NCBI GenBank assembly: GCA_016744475.1
Contig: JADGEH010000044.1
Coordinates: forward strand, 1-35,708
Source: Thiotrichales bacterium
Lineage (GTDB): Bacteria > Pseudomonadota > Gammaproteobacteria > Beggiatoales > Beggiatoaceae
Length of the DNA stretch: 35,708 nucleotides
Direction of reading: 5' to 3'
Shown here one piece after another: positions 16,906 to 24,015 of this stretch. The notes under the pieces are model-generated. The model made no database searches. It saw nothing but the letters and a program-made list of their open reading frames with translations, and was not told the origin of the DNA. How positions within the stretch are numbered: the first letter of the stretch is position 1; every line of letters begins with the position of its first letter. A program made the translations under genes and the position numbers.

Positions 16906-17162
16906 GAGCGATACTCTTCTGAAGAAAACCGGGTAATCTATTATAGAATTTAGATAGAATCAATCATTAAAATGTGTCACCTCTCAATGCCTCATGACAA
17001 CTTCACTAGACCTGACAGGCCTATATGTGTCTTTATGCAAAAAAATAGAATGGAAATAATTCACTTTATTACAAATATTTTCTGATGTACTCCAGCCATC
17101 TATTTCAATCCATTGAAGACAATACAAAAGAACATCAGTCCGCATAAATCAGATGAGTTTTC
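16906..17162. other. Upstream region of the beta-lactamase-fold gene
   Basis: This AT-rich stretch has no coding potential. It should contain the minus-strand promoter for the beta-lactamase-fold gene, but no box pair stands out. Confidence 0.35.
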
Positions 17163-17264
17163 TATATATAAAGTACATCATTTGTAGGCTTGCGATATAG
17201 CCAAACCCAAGACTGCCAGTCCTTGAAGGACTGGCAGTCTTAACAACTGATGTCTTTTGCTATA
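17163..17264 (+). repeat. Family C hairpin element, full copy C2 (102 bp)
   Basis: The left flank TATATATAAAGTACATCA and right flank TGTCTTTTGCTATA are imperfect inverted ends. The centre (17209-17241) is a perfect hairpin of AAGACTGCCAGTCCTT and its complement around one G. The copy at 26920-27022 is colinear along its full length, including the GTAGGCTTGCGAT-like left portion. Confidence 0.8.
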
Positions 17265-17301
17265 TGTATTGTGATGTTTAAATTATTCATAATCACCGCT
17301 T

Positions 17302-17460
17302 TTATCCGCCATTAATCTGATACAGCGTAGCTTCTGAGTCATACATACCGCTCGTATCTGCCACGCTGCGAATGCCGCGTAACAGCGTTTTAAGACGACC
17401 CGCATCGCTGACGGCAAAGCCTGCGACGGCATAGTGTGAGACATAAGGTGTGGGTTTGAA
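17302..17460 (-). pseudogene. Orphan 3' fragment of an unrecognised gene
   Basis: On the minus strand about 52 codons read smoothly to a TAA at 17302-17304, with KPTPYVSHYAVAGFAVSDAG near the start, RGIRSVADTSGMYDSEATLY later and QINGG at the end. Codon use is like that of real genes here, with rather high G+C against AT-rich surroundings. Upstream, the frame enters a repeat core (17461-17503) and meets a stop at once, with no start codon. I read this as the tail of a gene lost by deletion or repeat insertion. I do not recognise the family. Confidence 0.5.
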
Positions 17461-17503
17461 GCGGGTTTTCGGTTTTTTTCGTTAAATAACCTGTTATTCG
17501 CCT
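17461..17503 (+). repeat. Isolated core of family A/B/D elements
   Basis: This stretch carries TTTTTTTCGTTAAATAAC, then CTGTTATTCGCCTC, the palindromic centre shared by families A, B and D, but none of their termini. It truncates the gene fragment at 17302-17460. Confidence 0.55.
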
Positions 17504-17692
17504 CATCAACTCTCCCTCTTATTAAGTTTTAACTATAGACTTTTTATGGCTTTTTATGACAAAATGTGACCATTAAAAACCTTTTTCGCTCAAGGCTATT
17601 TCTAGCCATTTTCAACATACATTCAGAATCTTAAATATAAAAGCCTGTGCGTTAAAAAGCTATCACATCGTGTCACATTAGAGGTTTATGCC
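17504..17692. other. AT-rich leader of the binding-protein gene
   Basis: This 189-base stretch contains no reading frame. Two nearby copies of words like TTTTTATGGC and TGTGAC/TGTCAC give a weak inverted-repeat feel (17560-17675), but I cannot assign a regulator. GAGG at about 17681 is the ribosome site. Confidence 0.3.
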
Positions 17693-18619
17693 ATGCGCAA
17701 CATTTTGTCACTCATTATATTACTATCGACCCTGGTATCGGTTCATGCGGCTGAGTTCAGCGGCAAGAAGGTCCTACACATCAATTCTTATCATCAAGGT
17801 TACGCTTGGAGCGATGGGATAGAGGACGGCGTGAAAAAGATTCTGCTGTCTAAAGGTGTTGAGCTTAAATTTCATCGTATGAATACGAAACACAACGCCA
17901 GCCCTGAGTTTCTCAAAGCCGCTGGTTTAAAAGCTAAAGCTGACATCGACGCTTTTCAGCCTGATGTGGTGATTGTCGCTGATGACAATGCGACTCAATA
18001 TGTGCTCATGACACATTACCGCAATGCTTCGCTTCCCTTTGTATTTTGCGGGGTCAATTGGGAGGCTGCTGGATATGGATTGCCCTACTCAAATACCACA
18101 GGCATTCTCGAAGTGGGTTTAGAAAAGGGGGCTATCAAATATCTGGGTAAATATGCGCAAGGCCAGCGAGTCGGTTTACTGGCCAGCAATACCATCACTA
18201 ATCGCAGAAACCATCAATATCACACGGAAAAGCTGGGCATTCATTATCATCAAACTCACCTAGTGGATAATTTTTCAGCCTGGAAAGCCGCTTTCCTAGC
18301 CTTACAAAACGATGCTGATTTAATCATCATGCCCGAATATGCCAGCATGGCTGATTGGAATCAGCAAGAAGCTGAAGCTTTTGTGTTGAAACATACCCGC
18401 ATTCCGGCTGCGGCTATGCAAGAAGAAATCGCTCATTTAGCCCTAATTGGTGTGACTAAATCGCCCACTGAACAAGGCATATGGGCGGCGCGTGCAGTGC
18501 TGAAAATCCTTGCAGGTACGGCACCGAATGACATTGCAATGGCTAAAAACAAAATCAATCATGTGCGTCGCAATCAGGTGTTAGCGCAGCATTTGGGGAT
18601 TCAATTTGGGGAATTGTGA
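17693..18619 (+). CDS. Periplasmic ABC-type substrate-binding protein
   Basis: The 308-residue exported protein has a signal peptide (about 1-20, SVHAA) and a type 1 periplasmic-binding fold: KVLHINSYHQGYAW at 25-38, DVVIVADDNATQYV at 90-103, LPFVFCGVNW near 114-123 and RVGLLASNT near 160. It resembles the ABC-type binding proteins of the COG2984 group and the binding-domain sensors fused to GGDEF or kinase proteins. No permease or ATPase gene is adjacent, so it may serve a remote transporter or act as a sensor partner. The ligand is unknown. The next gene, a rhodanese, is 147 bases downstream after a hairpin. Confidence 0.8.
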   Translation: MRNILSLIILLSTLVSVHAAEFSGKKVLHINSYHQGYAWSDGIEDGVKKILLSKGVELKFHRMNTKHNASPEFLKAAGLKAKADIDAFQPDVVIVADDNATQYVLMTHYRNASLPFVFCGVNWEAAGYGLPYSNTTGILEVGLEKGAIKYLGKYAQGQRVGLLASNTITNRRNHQYHTEKLGIHYHQTHLVDNFSAWKAAFLALQNDADLIIMPEYASMADWNQQEAEAFVLKHTRIPAAAMQEEIAHLALIGVTKSPTEQGIWAARAVLKILAGTAPNDIAMAKNKINHVRRNQVLAQHLGIQFGEL

Positions 18620-18686
18620 GTGGTGAAACTCTAGTCATGTTATCTCACACCTATCACTGATGTATTCATTGTAAAATAAGCCAAAC

Positions 18687-18723
18687 ACACAAAAGTCTGC
18701 GTCAAACGCGCTGGCTTTTGTGT
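18687..18723 (+). terminator. Hairpin between binding protein and rhodanese genes
   Basis: ACACAAAAG at 18687-18695 pairs with CTTTTGTGT at 18715-18723, with an inner GCG-tcaaa-CGC step. The stem is reasonable but no T run follows, so it could be an attenuator, an RNA stabiliser or a weak terminator. Confidence 0.4.
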
Positions 18724-18766
18724 CACTTCCCCATTCTCCAATTCTCCTCATTGAAAGGCTTTTATC

Positions 18767-19711
18767 ATGAAACATCAGCATGTTTATTCCGCATCCCTTA
18801 TCTCTTCTTTGTGCTTGTATGGGTTGCTGTTATTAGCACCTCATGCGTGGTCTGCGCCGGCTTTTTTAGTCGATAGCGATTGGCTGGGTGAGCATATAAA
18901 TGACGACAACCTCGTGGTGCTAGAAGTACGCTATCACCCACATCGTTATTTCACCGTGGGTCATATTGAAGGTGCGATACAAGTGCAACGCTTTAAGGAT
19001 TTGGGCGATAACTCTGCTGCGGTGTTGATGCGTTTTCCTGAGCAGGCCGACTTTCAACAACGCTTGCGAGCTTGGGGAGTCAACGATGATTCCACCATCG
19101 TGCTGTATGACGATGCCCGCACTGCATTGGCTTCGCGCTTGTATTTTCTGTTGGCCTTGTATGGTTTTAACTTAGATCAAGTCAAGGTGTTGAATGGCGG
19201 TACGCTGGATTGGACGGCCTTTGAAGAGTTAAGCCAAGAAGCCGTGACACCGACTCCAGGGACGGTGCAGTTAAAACCCGCAAATCCTGGTTTATTGGTG
19301 GAATGGACGCAAGTGTATGACGATGTGGTCTCGCGTCGTGATGCGAATACCCTGTTATTGGATGCGCGTCCGGCTGAACAATACACCGGGCAAGTGGTGA
19401 ATCATGCGGTGCGCGGCGGACATATTCCGGGGGCGATTAACGTCGTGAGTTTAGATGGCACGGATGCGCAATCACAACGCTGGTTAGGTGACACGGCTTT
19501 GAAGACGTTGTATCAAGACATCCCCAAAAATAAGCGCATTTATGTGTACTGTCATGACGGTTTTCGCATGACTTTGACTTATATACAATTGAAATATTTA
19601 GGTTATAAAGATGTGCGCCTGTACAACGGCGGTTGGGGTCACTGGGGGAATGCCTTGAGCTTGCCCGTGGTGGAAGGCTCAAGCGCTTTTGATGAAGCGT
19701 TTTCTTTGTAG
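18767..19711 (+). CDS. Exported two-domain rhodanese (sulfurtransferase)
   Basis: It transfers sulfane sulfur, probably from thiosulfate or a related donor, to a thiol or cyanide acceptor. The 314-residue protein has a signal peptide ending near residue 30 (AWSA) and two rhodanese domains. The first (about 35-150, YDDARTALASR in the active loop) lacks the catalytic Cys. The second (about 180-300) has LLLDARPAEQY, GHIPGAIN and the active-site loop CHDGFRM with Cys262. Periplasmic location together with cytochrome c4 nearby fits a sulfur-oxidising lifestyle, which is inference. The end of the gene is close to a repeat that contains the restriction-modification genes. Confidence 0.9.
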   Translation: MKHQHVYSASLISSLCLYGLLLLAPHAWSAPAFLVDSDWLGEHINDDNLVVLEVRYHPHRYFTVGHIEGAIQVQRFKDLGDNSAAVLMRFPEQADFQQRLRAWGVNDDSTIVLYDDARTALASRLYFLLALYGFNLDQVKVLNGGTLDWTAFEELSQEAVTPTPGTVQLKPANPGLLVEWTQVYDDVVSRRDANTLLLDARPAEQYTGQVVNHAVRGGHIPGAINVVSLDGTDAQSQRWLGDTALKTLYQDIPKNKRIYVYCHDGFRMTLTYIQLKYLGYKDVRLYNGGWGHWGNALSLPVVEGSSAFDEAFSL

Positions 19712-19735
19712 CCAACGATAAAAACAAACACAATA

Positions 19736-19813
19736 GACTTGGTTGGGGTTTAAGCCGTTAGCCTCCCCTCCCTCAAGGAGGGGATTGAGGAAACATCATA
19801 CAAGCTTACTTAA
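19736..19813 (+). repeat. Left part of a family E2 repeat interrupted by the restriction-modification genes
   Basis: GACTTGG, TTTAAGCCGTTAGCCTCCCC, a C/G hairpin CCCCTCCCTCAAGGAGGGG and GATTGAGG correspond in order to 389-440 of the intact E2 element. CTTACTTAATGG at about 19806-19817 corresponds to CTTAACTTAATGG at 571-583. The stretch between these landmarks is shortened. Confidence 0.55.
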
Positions 19814-19831
19814 TGGGGTAAGACAACCCCA
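19814..19831 (+). promoter_or_regulatory. Small perfect hairpin before the restriction gene
   Basis: TGGGGT and ACCCCA form a 6-bp stem around AAGACA, 6 bases before the AGGAG ribosome site of the restriction gene. It could be an operator or an RNA hairpin limiting endonuclease expression; this is inferred from position alone. Confidence 0.3.
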
Positions 19832-19847
19832 TTCATAGGAGTAAAAT

Positions 19848-20591
19848 TTGAGAAAATACGGTCTTAAGTTCATTAGCGATGAGGATTTATTTAACCATAC
19901 AAAGGACACTGTTGAAAAATATAGATTTAAAGTTAATCTTGCCCAGTTCAATAAAAATCTCATTGATCCCATTAAGCTCACTTTTGATTCAAAAATCTAT
20001 GATAGAAATATTGAAGATGTGATTGAGAATGAAATTGCTAGGCAAATAGATAAATCCAATACCAATCACATAGGCTATTTTCATCAAAATATTTTTAATT
20101 ACATTGGTAGTGATTGGAGTGTGCCAGAAAAAGGATATGACGTTGTTAATTTGAATAATCATTATTATGTGGAAATGAAAAATAAACATAATACTATGAA
20201 CTCATCAGCTTCTCAGAAAACATATATGAGGATGCAAAATACGCTATTAAATATCCCAGATGCCACTTGTATGTTGGTAGAAGTGATAGCTCATCATAGT
20301 CAAAATATCACTTGGAATATAAGCTTAGATGGTATTTCCGTTTCTAATGAAAAAATAAGGCGGGTTTCAATTGATAAATTTTATGAACTGGTGACAGGAG
20401 ATAGAATAGCGTTTAAATCACTTTGTGAAAAATTGCCTCAAGTGATTGAAGATGTTGTTACTAAGGTAAAGTTAGACAGTCAATCCAATACTGTTTTTGC
20501 AGAGCTAGAAAAAATATCCCCTCATTTACTTAAAAGCCTCTATTTACTATCTTTTGAAAGATATGAAGGGTTTGGTGATTTTAATGTCTAA
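19848..20591 (+). CDS. Type II restriction endonuclease, Eco47II/Sau96I-like
   Basis: The 247-residue protein matches the Eco47II family strongly as I recall it: LKFISDEDLFNHTKDTVEKY at the N-terminus, DPIKLTFDSK, RQIDKSNTNHIGYFHQNIFN and EMKNKHNTMNSSASQKTYM. The nuclease core is PD-(D/E)xK-like with D98, E109 and K111 (YVEMKNK). Eco47II and Sau96I cut GGWCC and GGNCC, so a target of that shape is likely but unproven. I use the TTG at 19848, which has AGGAG 6 bases upstream (19837-19841). The gene is AT-rich compared with its neighbours, an indication of transfer. It overlaps the methyltransferase gene by 8 bases. Confidence 0.9.
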   Translation: MRKYGLKFISDEDLFNHTKDTVEKYRFKVNLAQFNKNLIDPIKLTFDSKIYDRNIEDVIENEIARQIDKSNTNHIGYFHQNIFNYIGSDWSVPEKGYDVVNLNNHYYVEMKNKHNTMNSSASQKTYMRMQNTLLNIPDATCMLVEVIAHHSQNITWNISLDGISVSNEKIRRVSIDKFYELVTGDRIAFKSLCEKLPQVIEDVVTKVKLDSQSNTVFAELEKISPHLLKSLYLLSFERYEGFGDFNV

Positions 20592-21816
20592 AGACACTGT
20601 TTCCGAATCATTGTTAGCAGATATTATGTCTGTATCCAAAAGAACCGTCGAAAGTTGGAAAAAAAATGGCAAAATAAAACCCTTGAAAAATGGGCGCTAT
20701 GTTCTATCCGACTTGAAACGGTTCCCTCAAATTAAAGCCATGCTGGAATCTCATTGGATTGAAGAACAAAAAATAAAACCTATCAGACAATACAATTCCA
20801 TTGAATTGTTTGCTGGTGCAGGCGGATTAGCCATAGGTTTAGAAAAAGCGGGGTTTAATGCCGTAGCATTGAATGAAATAGATAAAAATGCGTGCGCCAC
20901 ATTAAGAAAAAATCGCCCTCATTGGAATGTCCTTGAGGGCGACATTAGCCAGATTGATTTTACTGTGTATAAAGAGATAGATTTTTTATCAGGCGGATTT
21001 CCGTGCCAAGCATTTTCTTATGCGGGTAATAAGTTGGGGTTTGAAGACACAAGAGGTACTTTGTTTTTTGAGTTTGCTAGAGCGATTAAAGAAATAAAGC
21101 CTAAAGTGTTTCTAGGTGAAAATGTAAGAGGGCTATTAACCCATGATAATGGAAAAACATTAGCTGCAATTAAATCAGTGATTCAAGAAATAGGTTATAC
21201 CTTAATTGAACCCAAAGTATTAAAAGCTATTTTCTATCGCGTGCCGCAAAAAAGAGAACGTTTATTTCTTGTTTGTATTCGCAATGATCTCATTAAACAA
21301 GCTCATTTTGAATGGCCGCAGCCTTTTAATCGAGTTTTAACTTTAAAAGATGCTCTGAAGAAAGGGGTTTTATATGATTCAGATTGTCCTCAATCCCAAG
21401 GACAAGTGTACCCTGAACGGAAAAAGCAGGTTTTGTCTATGGTGCCTCCTGGCGGTTGTTGGGTAGACCTGCCTGATGATGTGCAACGGGAATATATGCA
21501 AAAAAGTTATTTTATGGGAGGCGGCAAGACGGGAATGGCTAGAAGATTGTCTTATGATAGTCCTAGTTTAACTTTAACCTGTGCACCTGCTCAAAAACAA
21601 ACTGAACGGTGTCACCCTGAAGAAACGAGACCTTTAAATATTAGAGAGTATGCCAGAATTCAAACCTTTCCTGATGAATGGACATTCATGGGTTCAGTCA
21701 GTAGTCAATATAAACAAATTGGAAATGCTGTACCTGTCAATCTGGCTCATGCGATGGGACATAAATTAGTGGCATTGCTCAATAGCATTGAAATAGAAAC
21801 GGCAGAAAATAAATAG
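20584..21816 (+). CDS. DNA cytosine-C5 methyltransferase with N-terminal HTH
   Basis: This is the modification partner of the preceding endonuclease. The 410-residue protein has motif I FAGAGG (76-81), motif IV GGFPCQAFS with catalytic Cys141, motif VI ENV (180-182), motif VIII QKRER (222-226), and motif X QIGNAVPVN near the C-terminus. Between motifs VIII and IX is the target-recognition region. Residues 1-45 look like a helix-turn-helix (SLLADIMSVSKRTVESWKKN) of the kind that lets M.Sau96I-like or SinI-like enzymes regulate their own operon. I chose ATG 20584; an in-frame ATG at 20563 is possible. The gene is AT-rich like its partner, and a repeat fragment follows its end. Confidence 0.93.
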   Translation: MSKDTVSESLLADIMSVSKRTVESWKKNGKIKPLKNGRYVLSDLKRFPQIKAMLESHWIEEQKIKPIRQYNSIELFAGAGGLAIGLEKAGFNAVALNEIDKNACATLRKNRPHWNVLEGDISQIDFTVYKEIDFLSGGFPCQAFSYAGNKLGFEDTRGTLFFEFARAIKEIKPKVFLGENVRGLLTHDNGKTLAAIKSVIQEIGYTLIEPKVLKAIFYRVPQKRERLFLVCIRNDLIKQAHFEWPQPFNRVLTLKDALKKGVLYDSDCPQSQGQVYPERKKQVLSMVPPGGCWVDLPDDVQREYMQKSYFMGGGKTGMARRLSYDSPSLTLTCAPAQKQTERCHPEETRPLNIREYARIQTFPDEWTFMGSVSSQYKQIGNAVPVNLAHAMGHKLVALLNSIEIETAENK

Positions 21817-21853
21817 GTAGAAACAAAAGACAGCACAGCCAAACAAATGAGTC

Positions 21854-21877
21854 TAAGTGATGCGACGCATGGGAATG
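21854..21877 (+). repeat. Right end of a family E2 repeat beyond the restriction-modification genes
   Basis: AAGTGATGCGACGCATGGG followed by AATGAG corresponds to the right terminus of E2 (584-612). Together with 19736-19813 it brackets the restriction-modification pair. Confidence 0.5.
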
Positions 21878-21973
21878 AGTTCTGTTGAAATAACATAAGT
21901 CCGTTTGTGCCTTTTGTATCTTTCGTGCCGCTAGGGTTCATTTTATTGAACTCACAAGCTTCGACCCTCTCGG

Positions 21974-23641
21974 TTAATCGTGTGCAGACACTGACTCAGC
22001 AGAATACCGCTCTACGCGGTTGCGCCCCGCGTGTTTGGCTTGATACAAAGCTTCATCGGCATGGCGAATCAGCTCATCCATGTTGCTTTGATACGGTGGC
22101 ATAGCTGCAATGCCCGCACTGAAGGTGCAAGAAAAACGCTGGTTTTGATGGACATGAATAATGCTGGCGAAACGCTCGCGTAATTCATTCACCACGTTCA
22201 TCGCTGCCTCCACATCCGTATCAGGAAAAATCACCGCAAATTCCTCCCCGCCATAACGCCCAATCAGATCAGATTTGCGCAAGCGTTGTGACAGCAAACG
22301 AGAAATGCTTTTAATCACTCGATCTCCAGTGGGATGTCCATACGTATCATTGACGGATTTGAAATGATCGAGGTCTACAATGGCAAAACTTAAATGCCCT
22401 GTCTGTTGCCGTTGAAGGCGACTGATTTCAGTCTCTAAATAGGTTTTAATGGTAGCGTGATTAAGCAACCCGGTCAGACTATCACGGTTCATTAAAGAAC
22501 GAATGTTGCGAAAACGTTCAGCTCGAATGGATACCGCCGCCACTAAATCTTCATTACTAATCGGCTTTTCTAAAAAATCATCGCCGCCCAAGCGCATCGC
22601 ATTCAACTGACAATCATGATTTGATTCAGTGGATAAATATACGATGGGTATGCTGGTAAATTCTTCTTTTTGACGAATCACTTTTGCCGCCTCCCCTCCT
22701 GAACAATGCGGCATGTTTAAATCCATCAAAATCAATTCAGGTTTGAAATCGTATAAGGGTTCAAACAAGCGATTGGCATCAGTGACGACTTGTGTACTCA
22801 TCCCGGCATGAGTGAGTGCCAGCGCATATTGTTCAGCCAACAGCGCCATATCATCCACCACCAGCACTCGAAAAGGAGCACGTTCATGGGTTCGTGTGAG
22901 CATATCAAGACGGTCTAATAATTCACTAAAATCAATGGGTTTTACTAAGTAGGCTTGTCCTCCACCGCGCACCGCTGCCAATCGTGCATCCCAATCATCG
23001 CGCATTGAAATAAAAATCAGCGGAATTTTTTGTGCCGAAAAATGATGGAAGTGTTGTGCCAGTGCGGTTCCCGCCAGTTCACCTTCAGGCAATTGCACAT
23101 CAATAATCATCGCCGTCGGTAGCTGCTGTTGAACTTTCTCCAGGGCTGTGGTGGCATCATGAAAAGTCTCGACTTGATAACCAAAAAAACACAGTTGTTG
23201 ACGGATTTCTTCGGCTAAATGTTTGTCATCTTCCACCACATAAATTAAATATTCAGGACGAGAAGGTTCGGGTTCGGAGGCGGGAGAAATATTGGTATCT
23301 GGGACGATAACTTCTGGGCCTTTTTCAACTTGTTTTTGAAGTTCAATAAAGGCTGATTCAATCTCTTGTTCTTGCGTATCAGAAAGCTTATCAGTGGTTA
23401 AAGCGAACAGATATTGCTCCAGTAAACGGGCTTGCTCGCTGAGCTGAGAAAAATGAAAAGTACCTGCCGAACCCGCCAAGCTATGTACTAAGCGTTTCAC
23501 CGCTTCAACATCATCTGCCTGATATTGAGTTTTCCAAGCTTGCCAGTGCTGTTGTATTTGGGTCAACTTATTCGGCAATTGTTGAATATATTTCTGTTGC
23601 AATTGATAAAACTTATTCGCTTTATGAGGCGCATCACCCAT
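21974..23641 (-). CDS. Hpt-REC-REC-GGDEF diguanylate cyclase response regulator
   Basis: This output protein of a phosphorelay makes c-di-GMP. From ATG 23641 it has 555 residues: Hpt domain (about 10-105) with phospho-His53 in LVHSLAGSAGTF, receiver 1 (about 130-250, acceptor Asp181, Lys234), receiver 2 (about 255-375, acceptor Asp307, Lys359), and GGDEF (about 385-550) with GGEEF at 464-468 and an inhibitory site RKSD at 455-458, 5 residues before it. All elements needed for activity are present. It starts 8 bases inside the end of the upstream receiver gene, with GGGAG as ribosome site; an in-frame start at 23692 is less likely. As the last gene of the operon it can both relay phosphate and produce the signal. 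Confidence 0.9.
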   Translation of the reverse strand: MGDAPHKANKFYQLQQKYIQQLPNKLTQIQQHWQAWKTQYQADDVEAVKRLVHSLAGSAGTFHFSQLSEQARLLEQYLFALTTDKLSDTQEQEIESAFIELQKQVEKGPEVIVPDTNISPASEPEPSRPEYLIYVVEDDKHLAEEIRQQLCFFGYQVETFHDATTALEKVQQQLPTAMIIDVQLPEGELAGTALAQHFHHFSAQKIPLIFISMRDDWDARLAAVRGGGQAYLVKPIDFSELLDRLDMLTRTHERAPFRVLVVDDMALLAEQYALALTHAGMSTQVVTDANRLFEPLYDFKPELILMDLNMPHCSGGEAAKVIRQKEEFTSIPIVYLSTESNHDCQLNAMRLGGDDFLEKPISNEDLVAAVSIRAERFRNIRSLMNRDSLTGLLNHATIKTYLETEISRLQRQQTGHLSFAIVDLDHFKSVNDTYGHPTGDRVIKSISRLLSQRLRKSDLIGRYGGEEFAVIFPDTDVEAAMNVVNELRERFASIIHVHQNQRFSCTFSAGIAAMPPYQSNMDELIRHADEALYQAKHAGRNRVERYSAESVSAHD

Positions 23642-24014
23642 GATGTTGCTCCCAAATACTGCGGATTTGATGCGGCAGTTGCATTGAATCAAACGGCTTC
23701 GCTATCACATCGACAGCCCCTAATGATTTAAAGTGTTCAATTTCTTTAGGTTGTACTTTAGCGGTAAAAAAAATCACGGGCGTGTGTTCAAAACTCGGTA
23801 ATTGGCGTAATTGCTTTAAGGTGCTAGGCCCATCTAACCCTGGCATCATGACATCTAATAAAATTAAATCCGGTTTGAACTCGGTGATGCGATCTAATGC
23901 TTCTTGCCCAGAGGCACACAGTAGCAGTTCAAAGCCTTCATCCTCTAAAGAAAACTCAGCAATTTCACGAATATCCTCTTCATCATCAACATATAATAGT
24001 TTTATGTCAGACAT
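23634..24014 (-). CDS. Single-domain response regulator (CheY-like)
   Basis: This 126-residue receiver domain without an output domain has the acidic pair at 10-11 (YVDDEED), acceptor Asp54 (LILLDVMMPG), Thr84 (FFTAK) and Lys106 (AKPFD). It lies between the hybrid kinase and the GGDEF regulator, with AAGGAG inside the end of the kinase gene as its ribosome site, and its end overlaps the next gene by 8 bases. A role as shuttle or phosphate sink in the same phosphorelay is the simplest reading. Confidence 0.92.
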   Translation of the reverse strand: MSDIKLLYVDDEEDIREIAEFSLEDEGFELLLCASGQEALDRITEFKPDLILLDVMMPGLDGPSTLKQLRQLPSFEHTPVIFFTAKVQPKEIEHFKSLGAVDVIAKPFDSMQLPHQIRSIWEQHHG

Positions 24015-24015
24015 G

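Noticed and set aside
19736..19760. Apparent family B end (TAGACTTGG..TTTAAGCCG)
   Set aside because: The full context aligns better with family E2 (GACTTGCAG, TTTAAGCGC, then the C/G hairpin at 389-433).
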